From NCBI GenBank assembly GCA_948567375.1, contig OX419762.1, positions 24,630,608 through 24,694,607 of the forward strand: a stretch of DNA of 64,000 nt. Direction: 5' to 3'. Below are positions 51,579 through 62,014 of this stretch, piece by piece. A program made the translations under genes and the position numbers. Source of the DNA: Lunularia cruciata (lineage: Eukaryota > Streptophyta > Marchantiopsida > Lunulariales > Lunulariaceae). Under the pieces are notes generated by a model. It was not told the origin of the DNA, did not search any database, and saw only the letters and a list, made by a program, of their open reading frames with translations. Each line of letters starts with the position of its first letter. The first letter of the stretch is position 1.

Positions 51579-54500
51579 TCAACACTCACAAGCACACACA
51601 CAAAATTGATACTCGGAATTAAGCTTAAGCAACAAGCACTGAAGTCTTTCTAACTCTGAGTTCATTAAATCTAATCTAAGACTTATATTGTCTCCTACCT
51701 CAATTATCTTCCTATCTACTCTTTCTCTCATCCAAATCAGAAGAGTGTTCATATCTACATCTTTTGCTATCCTCTTCTGAGTTTCTTGCAGAAGCAATTT
51801 CAATTTGTGCAGTCTCGATTCCTCCAACCTTCCTTCAAACTTCGTGCTCAGTATTGCTTGCACTCTTCCAACAACTTCTTCTACTGACTTTGATGCATAC
51901 CCCTGAGATCATTTTGCCCTTGAGATCATTTTTCCCTCAAGATCATTTTGCCCTTGAGATCATTTTGCCTTCAACTCTTCTTGGTACATCTTCAACTCAT
52001 CTTTGTACTCAGCTGCAAGCATCTTCTTCTCCTTAGCATACTGAGAACTTTGCATCTCAACACTTCTTACCAAGCCTTGCAATCTTTCCTCCTCTTGGTG
52101 TTGGATTTCCAACTCCCTCTGCATTGCTTGATCTTTTCCTGTTGCACTCTTCTTTAGGCTCTCTAACTTGTGCTCCATCACAGTTGCCATCACCTTCACA
52201 TGAATAATTTTTATGTGAACTTCACTTACCTCTTCTTTCATTTTTGCCACCAACACGATCTGCTCCTTCAACTCTTTGGTTTGACTATGCATCTCTCTTC
52301 CCCTCTTCTCAAAAATCTCTTGCAAGGTCTCTAAAGTCTTCTTCTTCAAGACTGCATCCACCTAAAGTTTCTCAGCCTCTTCTTCTCTTTGGTTTACACT
52401 CTCCTTCAATCCTTCACTTTGTCTAGTAGATACTTCACCACCTGCAACTCATTCTTCACCTTCATACAATCTTGCAAGATTACCTTCTTTTGTGTACTCA
52501 ATAGCTCCAACAATGAAGTCACAATTTGCATTAAGTATTTTACTCCTTCAAAGCCTTCCTCATCTTTGGCTTTGTCTTCATACTTTGCTTCTTCCGCCAG
52601 AGCTTCCCATAGAAGTCTCAATCTTTGTACCTTTAGTGATATTGCTTCCAAGCTTTCTTCTTCCTTACAGATTGGACTTGGACCTATAGGTTCAACTATT
52701 AGTGACTTCTTGGCTTTGCCTCCCTTTTGGTCTTCCTTCTTTGGCTCTTCATCCATCTCCTCTATGGCCAATTCTAAACAAGGGTTATCTTCTCCCTCCA
52801 TACAATCAATTGCTGCATAGAATGCCTTATCTTCTTTTGCTTCAGTCAATTGCTGAACTTCCTCTTCACCATCACTCTCACTTTTGGATTCCTGTGACAA
52901 CCCGGCAAATATCACTTTTGCGGTAATCGGGTAAGTAAAGTTTGTTCACATAGAGATACGAGTCACAATTGGTCAAATACAAAGCAAAGTAACAATTTCA
53001 GTTCTTCTTGAGTTCTTCTTTAGTCTCTCAGGTAGAAACCACACCCAAAAGAGAGTAACAAGCACTGATTCATAGTCTTGTCATGAATTCACACTCCTTA
53101 ATCACAAATCCTTCAATTCTTTCCAAACAATCTTGATTGTGATGATTCAGGCTCTCCCAAAAATGGCACTTCACTAGAAAACAACTTTGCCTCAGAATTG
53201 TGTTCCACCCCTCCACTAAAGGCACAAATTCCTTGATTGAAATTGCTTCACATCAACTTTGCATTGTACTCACAAATGCAGAATACTACCAACACTACAA
53301 TTCCTCTCAGATTTGTCAAGGCATTGCTTTGATTGCACTTCACTCAGGATCAAACACACAGAATGAAGATCAAGGCTATGGAATCCAACATCCAACAAGC
53401 ACGTTGATTTGCACTTCAAATTTCTCCACACACTCACAAACATAGACACAAAGTTGATACTCAAAATCAAGCTCAAGCAACGAGCATTGCTTCACAACAC
53501 TTTGCTTTATCTATTCTCAAAAATAATGAGCATTGAACAACATAATATTGCAAATGCCACTCTTAAATAATGAAGCAATTGACAGTTATCTTCCTAATGT
53601 ACCTCATCCTAACAACTCTACAAACTTGCAGATCTGAAATGACAATGCACCTCTTCATATCTGCCTCTTCAAATCTCAAATCTGTTACTACTCCGATCCA
53701 ATGTCTACTTCATCATCGGCTTTCAAACCCAAACCCAAAGTAATCTTACTTCCTACTACTCTATCCTCGGGTTTCACAACTCCCAATTCCTCCACTGATT
53801 CTAACACTTCTCCTTCCTGATCTGCAACTCCTATCATAATTAAACCTTCTAAATCTCTATCTCCCGACCCACTCTTCTCTAATGTGTCAAATTTGAAGAC
53901 ACTTGCACTCCTATCTCTCTTACTTCGGGTTTGACTACTATCAATTCCTTTACTAATTTTACTATGTCATCGTCAAGAATTGTAATTGAAAGCATGAATA
54001 CACTACATACACATTCAATTTCTAACCCACTTTCTCCTAATCACTCATGTAACTGACCCAAAGATACTTACAGTCTGATCCTACACTTCGGGTTTATTCA
54101 CTACTGCTACTTCTCCTTCAATTCCTGTTCCATCTTCAATTAGAACTGAAATTGAAGTCATGGGTATCCTAACTATCTTCTTTCCCTACTCTAACTTCCT
54201 CTAAAGCTTCCCGCAAGATTCCCGAAGTCACTTTCACTGCACTCTAAGGTCCGACTTCCTTGGATTTAGTCGGTTATTTTAGTCTTGAGGCAAAGTCTTT
54301 AGACCCAAAGTCATATAAACCCGAAGTCCAAAGTACAAAGTCCAAAGTACAAAGTCCGAAGTCACATTGACCCGAAGAACCTCAACCCGAAATACATATA
54401 CTCCCAAAACTTCAAATGCTTGTAACTTCTTGTATAGAACTCCAAACTTTGCAATTTTGGTGGCAACGGAAAGTCCTAAACGAGACACTTCTAACGAGAT

Positions 54501-55821
54501 ATAGCATGCTTGATTTGGACTTGTGTGCATTGAGATATGTTTCCCGCAAGAATCCTGACCTGCAACTTCTATTTCTCCTTCGGGGTTGCCCTCCTTCAAC
54601 GTCTGATCCGAGTTTTCCCCTCCTCTGACACAAAGTAAACTTCTTTGGGTCTGATTCAGTCTGAGTCCTTCTTCCTCTCACACAATGTAGACTCCCTCGG
54701 GTCTAATCAAATTACAAGTTTGCACTCATTTCTTCTTCATTTGGTTTCAATTTGGTTTCAGCAAGGCACTTCTTCTTCAAAACTCGTCCAAAATGAAAAA
54801 TGTGGGTACCACAATTCCTCACTCTATAGTGTGAGCTCAGCTTCTTTTGAGTTTCCTCCTTTGGACTTTGTCTCTCCTTTAGACTATGTCTCCAAAGTAT
54901 CATCCTTCACCCTCTTCTTACCTCGTGGATTGAGTCTTTGGGTCTTTTATTGTGTTAGGGACAATGCTACCTCTTCAATTTTAGTCTGCTTCTTTGTCTT
55001 TGGACTTCTTCCTTCCACTATCTCCCTCTGTCCTATTCTGATGAAGTGATCATTGCTAGCTCGTAGTTGTAACATAAATTGCTACTCCTCTTCATCCACT
55101 TCTTGTCATAGATTAGGATGGAAACGTGACACCATGTGATGCCTCTCCTCCATTGTCAGCAAATTTAATCCAAAGTAGAAGTGTGCTCCAAATGGTGTGA
55201 AGTAATGTGGAGACAAACTGGTTCTCCAATTGACTATCGTTTGCCTCATTCACTGGTAGAAGCACTTTGCCTAGTTCACCTTCACTCTTGCAAACATTTG
55301 GTGAAAGAAGACTACCTATTGTATGTTCACGTATGTCATTCTTTTGGGTTTGAACATAGCTATGATTGCTCCCACAATGCTCCGCTTGATTGAGTCCCAA
55401 TAGGACTCTACTTTGTAGCCATTGTTAGTACACAAGGCAAAGAATGAATTTCTAATTTCCACGGTCTCCTCTGAGCATCACACTTCCGATAAAAGGTCAT
55501 CCTAGTTGCCTCTCCTCCTTCTTTCCCCAATACTAAACTCCAATCCGACTCAGTCCATCAAGCCGGATTTCCTCTCTTCTCCTTGACTTTAGGGTCTTCT
55601 TCACCGTTACTAGCAGCTATCTCTGCCATGACACCTGGGAAACTGAAATTCCAATTCCATGCCAAGAATGTAATCCAAAGCCTATTCAAGACCTCAATCC
55701 TAGCTATGACATGTAATCTCCAAATTGCAAAACTCCTCACTACGAGTGCGATCTTAATCTTCTTTGCCATGATTTGCTCTCTAGTTCTTGGCACTAAAAA
55801 ACTATCCCCTCTCTTGTACAC
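51579..55821 (-). pseudogene. LTR-A-encoded ORF, diverged copy, split by a nested LTR
   Basis: N-terminal piece 55821-55558: SFAIWRLHVIARIEVLNRLW, ITFLAWNWNFSFPGVM and KEKRGNPA, aligned with the other copies but with different flanking residues. Coiled-coil pieces: 52887-52406 (ESKSESDGEEEVQQLTE, then KVKNELQVVKYLLDKVKD), 52361-51960 (LQEIFEKRGREMHSQTKELK), and 51863-51579. The nested LTR at 52893-54813 interrupts it. Although the primary sequence has diverged strongly, the layout of globular domain, acidic stretch and coiled coil is kept, which suggests the frame was under selection in the family before this copy died. Confidence 0.72.
52893..54813 (-). mobile_element. Nested solo LTR-A, short form (1921 bp), TSD ATTCC
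   Basis: Starts TGTGACAACCCGG, ends GGGTACCACA, flanked by ATTCC at 52888-52892 and 54814-54818. Like the copy at 36527 it lacks the ORF body and contains AAAGTCCGAAGTC-type short repeats near 54310-54365. It inserted into the frame of an older LTR-A. Confidence 0.94.
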
Positions 55822-56347
55822 GACACTCTAATCCCTTTTGGACTTTGGAAAATTTCACTCTCAATATGGGCTTCTTGATGTGCATTACTTCAAGATGACT
55901 TCTTAGAGGAACAGGTTATCTTTTTGACATATTTGATTTCCCCTTGTGCAATCATAAGTTTATAGTACCTTGAAGTACATTCATTCTTCAATCAATTTCA
56001 AAATTGACTCCCACTTCTTCTTTGTGTTGGTTTTCTATCACTGTCAAGATATTCTTCTCTTGCCTCTGCCATTTCTTGAAGTGTACTTTCTTGCCTAGCC
56101 TTACACATAGAGAGGTTGTTACACCATCTTTGTATCAACCTTTGCCTCCCGGTCCAAAAATGTACTTCTTTGGATTTGTCTCTTCGTAATCCCATCCTAG
56201 GATTTCCGACCCTAGGTCAACTTCTTTGGGTTTACACCAAAGACACACAAGTCCATTCTTTCCTTTGTAATTTGGATTTCTTAATTCACTTCTTCTTCAA
56301 AACTTTCACAAAACAAAACAAAACAAAAATGTGGGTACCACACCCTC

Positions 56348-56990
56348 CTCAGATTATCCTTGTGCAATAAGCATGATCCACACCTCAAATACAAACTTAT
56401 CTTCCTCCAAAGCTTGCTCTATGGTTGCTTCACTAAAAAACTTCCCATCTAGCAACTCATCTCTCTTCAAAGCTTACTCCATGGTTGCCTTCTTAGAAAA
56501 CTTTCCATCTTGGGACTCATCTCTCTTCAAGGCTTGCTTTATGGCTACCTTCTTGACAAACTTTCCATCTTAGGACTGACTATTCTTAGGTGTCTTACTT
56601 AGAGGTACCAGACAACCTAATCATAAATTCCTACCTTGGTGTTGTACTTGAATTTGTAGTCGGGTCCAATCAAATTGAACCTTATGATGTTCAAGCCAAG
56701 GTAGTTTAGTCCTAGAATAATATCATAGTATAGAGATGCTACTACAAACCTCATACACTCCAAATACTCCTTCCCAATCTTGAAGGTAACAAGATGCGAG
56801 GTATGGGATGCAGAACCCTTTTTACCATCCACCATCATCAATCTACTTCCAATTACTAGCTTGATAGGAATATACCCAATTCCTTTGCTACTTGCATATA
56901 CATGCAATTCTCCAAACTTTCAAAATCAACCAGATTTTACAACCCCAATTAGATATTGTACTTTGCATAGGTTGAGCCTTCAATCCCATT
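56348..56990 (-). pseudogene. Protease region of element E
   Basis: 56907-56617 (96 codons) has GYIPIKLVIGSRLMMVDGKK, LVTFKIGKEYLECMRFVVAS and YYDIILGLNYLGLN; the last matches the D.ILG.DWL block near the end of Ty3 proteases. The catalytic Asp should lie upstream near 56940 but is not in a clean frame. The rest, down to the LTR-A TSD at 56347, has a run of imperfect repeats (CTTGCTCTATGGTTGCTT-like units at 56410-56560). It is homologous in position to 28946-29000 of element H. Confidence 0.75.
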
Positions 56991-58200
56991 GGAACTAATT
57001 GAGCTCCCAGTAGGTGGCTCAAAATATTCTACTAGGATTGCTCATTTTCTTAATTTTTTTGCTCCACAAACTTCATCTGGGCAACTTGTCAAGGTCGCCC
57101 ATTCTTGAGTGAGTATTCAGCAATGCAATGTCCAAATTGGTGACAATAAAAACAACCACTACCATTGTGTCACAATTTCTCTCTATCTATAGTGCCAAGT
57201 GGTCTCTGTTGAATGGCATCAATCTCCATCAGTGTTGGCTCCTCCACCCATGTATAGTGAATTGGTAGATTTTGTGGAGGTCAAGGTCAAGCTTTAGACC
57301 AAGTTGTTGCAACCAAGGAATCAAAACATTTGGCCAACCATATGGCTTCTTCCAAGTGTTGTGGCTCTTGCATGGTTACCTCTAATTTGGTTTTTGACTT
57401 CAAGACCCTCACAAATCAATCCAAAGCTTCACCTTCCAATATATCTTGAATCTGCATAATGGTGTTTTGGGATTGTATGATGTAACTTCTTGCAAAGCCA
57501 ATTCGTTTCAACTTTGCCAACTTATCTTGTGCAGCTTGTGTGGCATTTATAGCTTGGAACTAAGTAACTATTGCACTCTTGAATTCTACCCACATCAAGA
57601 TTAGTGCAACAATTTGTTTTTCAACTCACTCCTCTTGGAATCTCTACCATAGCTTTGCTACTCCATCCAATTGGCTAGAAGCCAAGAGAATCTATTTTTT
57701 CTCATCTTGTAGATTGGTAGTTTCAAAATAACATTCACAATCAAACACAAAATTCTCCACTACACATGGGAGATTCTTGCCTTCAAATACCTTGGGTTTA
57801 GAGAATTAAATTTGATCTTCTCCTTCTTGAACTGGTGGTACTCTTTCTACATGCTCTTGTCATTGAAGATCTTGTTCATCCAACAATCGAGTAAGGTGCT
57901 CAATTTGTTGTTGCATAGCAAGGATATCTCAAGGATTGCCACCATGTTTTCTACTTTATCACGCCACCCCTAATTTATTTAATTTATTAACACATAAAAG
58001 TAGCACGTCCACCGTTCTTCATAAGTTACAACGGGAAGCACCAAGGGTTCCTAAGATATGGTGATCATATGCAAAAAATCTTGTCCAAAAAGTGAGGTGA
58101 TGAATTGTGTGAAATGATGCTTGGGTAGTACTTGGACATAAAAATCCCAATGGTTTGGTGGAAGTGGATTTGGTGGTCCATAAATTCCGTCCATCTCATT
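56990..58200 (-). pseudogene. Gag of element E
   Basis: Few open frames remain. On the minus strand at about 57112-57160 CFYCHQFGHCIAEY is a CX2CX4HX4 knuckle with Tyr for the last Cys. Further up, TMEIDAIQQRPLGT-like residues at about 57180-57240 match MEIDVIQRKPLGTIE of element H. The capsid part (57300-58000) is recognised only by DNA homology to element H. It ends at the PBS. Confidence 0.7.
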
Positions 58201-58203
58201 CTT

Positions 58204-58215
58204 GCTCTAATACCA
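58204..58215 (-). other. Primer-binding site of element E (initiator tRNA-Met)
   Basis: TGGTATTAGAGC on the minus strand, one change from the standard TGGTATCAGAGC, one base from the 5' LTR. Confidence 0.85.
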
Positions 58216-58216
58216 A

Positions 58217-58643
58217 TGTAAAAGATAGAGACCAAAGAGAGAAATTGAAGAATGGAAACTCACATTGGAACATTTATTAGGAACATTTGTTAGGAATGCC
58301 TAACATGAGCTTCAGCTCTTGTATTTATAGAGATCATCCAAGGCTCTTGAGAAGCTTCTCAAGAAGCTTCCTTGAGCCACTTTCTTGGAGTGCAAGCCAA
58401 GTTAATTGGGAAGTTTCTCAAGACGTTTCCTTTTAGGAGCTGCTTACTTGGTGTGCAAGCTAAGTTAGTTGGAAGCTTCTAAAAGCTTCCTTCTAGAAGC
58501 TACCTACTTGGAGTGCAAGTTAAGCTAGCTAAGAAGTTTCCCAAGAAGCTTCCTAGATACTTTTGGAATATTCTAGGCTAATTTGTCGTATTTGTTACTT
58601 TGTTAGCCCTACTAACTTCGTCGCTAAACTCCATATTGTTACA
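58217..58643 (-). repeat. 5' LTR of element E (LTR-B)
   Basis: 427 bp, TGTAAAAGATAGAG to CATATTGTTACA. It shares the AAGCTTCC clusters and the ends with 33433-34696 and 30234-30739. The PBS is inside it and the TTGAC repeat outside. Confidence 0.9.
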
Positions 58644-58648
58644 TTGAC

Positions 58649-59874
58649 TTTAAGTTGGAGTTTGACATGGGAGCTGATTTAGTTGAGAGTGCACTTGGCA
58701 TGTCCGCACCATTGTTGTGGGAGATGGATGAGATTTATGGGCCTCCAAAGGCCCTAGGTGTTACTCTAGTACAATGGGTACCATTGAGTTGGATAACTTC
58801 ATCCAGGAGTTTGATAATTGGTGTGATCTGTAGTAGATGCAAAACCTGTATTTGTTCACACCTTTCATGGTATGGAAGAGATTATTTCAGCACTTGGAGT
58901 GTCTACTGATGGATGACTACCATGAGTTTAGGAGAGCTCACTTGGAAGTGATTAAGTTATGGAGACAATATTGGTCTCCAAACTATGTCTCCATTGCTTT
59001 AGGCTTGGTTGCTAGGGGTAGATCGGCTATACCCACAAGTTCTAGCTTGAGTAACATTGGTCAAGCTAGTGGAGGTGCACTAGTTGGAGATAATGCTACT
59101 ACAAGTGGAGGTACCGCTACAATAGGTGGTGTAGTACAGGGGTTTAACCCCATGGTGGATTGCTTCTAGTGTTTGAGGTAGAACTACCAAGGAGTGCAGA
59201 TTGACAAGCTAAGGAGCTTGCAAGAGTTTCAACAGAAGGCTGGAGAGAGCCTACACAAGGCATACACTTGCATGGGATGGCTGATCAATTTCACTCAGGG
59301 AGTTACTGAGGTCCAAGTAGTCTAGTTTTGGTATGGGATATTGGACAAGGAGTTGCAACATAGATTTTGTGATGCTTTGTTGTTACATGCTACTTTGCCC
59401 ACTTTGGCAGTGGTCCTTGGTTTGGCTGAGCGTATTAAGCTCAACATGGTGGAAGAGAGAGTGGTGACATTTGGATTTGGTAGGAAGACCTCATCCACAA
59501 CTATGACTTCTTCTAGAGTGCAATAGAGTGCACCACACCCAGTTGGTTTTTGAGGATAGGGTGGACGACCTAGGTCGTATAAAGCAAGTGGAGGGCCTAC
59601 TATAGTTAGACCCTTACCTTCCTTTTTGGGTCAAGAGTAGCCCGTGAGTAGTAGTATTACTTGTTGGACTTGTGGTAGACCTCACCACAAGAAAGAATGC
59701 CATTGGGGCAGTGGACCTAATATCTTTGGTGCATCACAACCAGTACATAGGCAATGTGAGCATTGCCACAGATTTGGTCACACTAGTGATCGGTGCTTTG
59801 ACCTACACCTAGAGTTACAGAGTGGTAGGGCTGCTATGGTAGGTGGTAGAGGATCCACACCTAGTAGTGGTGCA
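58649..59874 (+). pseudogene. Gag of element F with two zinc knuckles
   Basis: The plus-strand frame begins at the ATG at 33415 (MRKEI) and, across element E, continues here with FKLEFDMGADLVESALG. Pieces: 58655-58909, 58837-59169 (ECLLMDDYHEFRRAHLEVIK), 59341-59526 (HRFCDALLLHATLPTLAVVL), 59644-59874. The last has CWTCGRPHHKKEC (59662-59700) and CEHCHRFGHTSDRC (59755-59796); the second is a canonical knuckle. Frameshifts near 58800 and stops near 59170, 59320, 59525 and 59640 inactivate it. It is cut by D2 at 59874-59878. Family not identified beyond an LTR-element Gag. Confidence 0.78.
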
Positions 59875-59878
59875 GTAC

Positions 59879-60513
59879 TATAAGCTGGCTTGTCTCTCAC
59901 TCAGGATGAACCTCTGATGGCTATTATGGTAGCGCACCATGGACTAAGAAGGCAAGGAACCCCAACTCCATCATACTCCTCCAAAGCTAACTCTCCAAGA
60001 CTCAAGACATTGCTCCCTCTAGAACTCAAATGAGAGAGAGATAGTTGCAAATGAAAGGATGATGAGTACCTCCTCACCCCTTGTTTATTTACTTGTGAAA
60101 TGGTTACGCACCAAAGTTACTAATTACCATAGTAACTCAAGTTACTAAACTAAAAGTCAAGTAAAGTCTAAAAGTATAAAGGAATATCCATCCACATGGG
60201 CATATTCCACTAAGCATGTGATCTTCTCTTGATCCAACCACTAAGTCAAGGATTCCTTCACATGGGCTATCCTTGGACTATAGAAGAATCCAAAAAAAAG
60301 GCTTACGGGCCCAAGAGTTCTCAACTCTTTCCTCAAAGCCAAACACCTAGGAATAATACCAAGTCAACACACTAGAATCCAAAATAGTGGTGCTCATCTT
60401 ATCATGACTAATGTAGAACCACCCTTTATCTCTATATATATAATATCTCTCAAGTACTTGTAATACCAAGCTAAATATCACAATACCACATACATGCACA
60501 AATAGGTGTTACA
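59879..60513 (-). repeat. 3' LTR of element D2 (LTR-D)
   Basis: Begins TATAAGCTGGCTT (D1: TGTGAGCCGGCC; the G-to-A and C-to-T changes look like methylcytosine decay) and ends GGTGTTACA, followed by the same TTTACCCTCAGACTAAG as D1. It is about 55 bp shorter than LTR-D of D1, with a gap near 60400. Confidence 0.88.
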
Positions 60514-60828
60514 TTTACCCTCAGACTAAGTTTTCACTTTGTTCTCAAAGTGAAGGTCTCTCTACCTTCTATGATACATCTTCAACTTATCATAGTTAAT
60601 CCTATCAAAGTGTCTTCCTCCCAACTCCTTGAGATCATAAGTATAATTGCCCCACACCTTCTCCACTATGAAAGGTCCAAAGTACTTAGGCAAACAATTC
60701 TTTTGCACTCTCTTGAATCAAATAGAATCAAACAACATTACCCAATCACCTTCTTGGAGAGGCTCCACCTTCTTCTTGCCTTGCCTCTTGTCATGGATCT
60801 CCTTTTGTTTCCTTTGGGCTTGCTCCAC

Positions 60829-62014
60829 TCAAACCATAGCAATTGCTCTTGCCTCTTCCAACTCCATGAGTTGATCCTTCCTTGACTTCTCTACATCACC
60901 TCCTTGTGCTTTCTTCAATCTCCTATGAATGCTTTGGAAGGTAGGAAGATCAAAGTGAATAGGTAAGGTAGATTCAATACCATATACCAATTGAAATAGA
61001 GAATATCCGGTGGAAGTCTTCATGGTTGTCCTATAATCCCACAAAACTGCATGAATCCTCTTGTCCCAATGATGTTTAGCCCCCTGCATTTCTGCATCTT
61101 TTGCTCCATCATGCACAAGGTCTGATTGGTTCTCTATGCCAAGCCATTGGAATTTGGCTTATAGGATGTAGTTACTCTATGTGTGATAGAGAAATGTCAT
61201 AGCATGGCTATAGTAATGCTTCCTGTAAACTCTCATCCTCTATCAAAAACCAACTCCAAAGGGCATCCTAATCTAGTGATAACGCGTTCATAAAAAATCT
61301 ACCAACTTCATCTTCATTCTTTTCCCTCAATGGTCTAGCCTCAACCCACTTGGTAAGGTTATCAGTAACTACCACAATGTACCTATTGTTCCTTAGGGTT
61401 CTATTGAGAGGACTTACAAAATCAATTCTCCACTTCTCAAAAGGTCCTAGCAATGGAATTGATCTAAGTGGTGGAGTGGATGTAGACTTTGTAGCAAAAG
61501 CTTGACAAACATGACAAGTTTTGCTATAATCAAGACAATCCTTGAAAATCCCTCTCCAATGGTAACTTGCATCTAGAATCTTGAAAGCGATCACCTTTCT
61601 TGCAAAGTGTCCTCCATACACTAAACCTTCATGAAACTCCTTTATAAGTAGGATTGACTCTTCCTTACCCACTGCTCTTGAAGTAGACCATCTACTCCTT
61701 GGTGAAAAAGTATATCCTTCACCATTATGTAAGGTCTAGATCTTGCTGCAAGGGCCTTCCTCTCCCTAGCATGCATCCCTTTTGGATAGTTACCTCTTGT
61801 CACAAAATCCACAATCTTCTTGTACTCCATTGGAACCTCTTGAGTGATTGAGATTGTCATGAGCTTCTCATCCAAGAAGGAATCATTCATTGGCTCATCT
61901 CCATCATGATCATAGGCTCTAGATAACAAATCAACATTTGCATGTTTCTTTCCTGGTCTATCCTCAATGGTGTAGTCATACTCAGACAAGAGTATCATCC
62001 ACCTTGCTAGTCCT
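60829..62014 (-). pseudogene. Integrase and RNase H end of element D2
   Basis: 62012-61642 has WMILLSEYDYTIEDRPGKKH and VDLLSRAYDHDGDEPM (RNase H end). 61672-61268 has HEGLVYGGHFARKV, YSKTCHVCQAFA, FEKWRIDFVSPL and YIVVVTDNLTKWVEARPL, so the first half of the integrase core is open here where the D1 copy has stops. 61116-60829 has KHHWDKRIHAVLWDYRTT, TGYSLFQLVYGIES and LPIHFDLPTFQSIHRR. The zone 61117-61267 is broken. The frame is cut at 62015 by LTR-A. Confidence 0.88.

Larger units (their letters stand above)
51114..56342 (-). mobile_element. Solo LTR-A, diverged long form, with a nested solo LTR-A
   Basis: Starts TATGAAAACCC (a mutated TGTGACAACCC), ends TGTGGGTACCACA, flanked by CCCTC at 51109-51113 and 56343-56347. 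Without the nested copy it is about 3.3 kb and holds a divergent version of the LTR-encoded frame. The terminal bases and many internal sites have changed, so this is among the older LTR-A copies. It splits element E between protease and RT. Confidence 0.9.
33433..58643 (-). mobile_element. Element E: Ty3/gypsy element stretched by five nested insertions
   Basis: LTR-B copies lie at 33433-34696 (3') and 58217-58643 (5'), with direct repeats TTGAT (33428-33432) and TTGAC (58644-58648) outside. Minus-strand order: PBS 58215-58204, gag about 58200-56990, protease 56990-56348, then protease-RT at 51108-50978, RT 43395-42738, RT end and RNase H 40520-40029, integrase 40028-39354 and 35547-34697. 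The breaks coincide with the TSDs of inserted elements. Removing the insertions (solo LTR-C, LTR-A pair, 2.2-kb insert, D1, LTR-A pair) leaves about 5.6 kb, a normal Ty3 size. It sits in the gag of element F. Confidence 0.9.
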
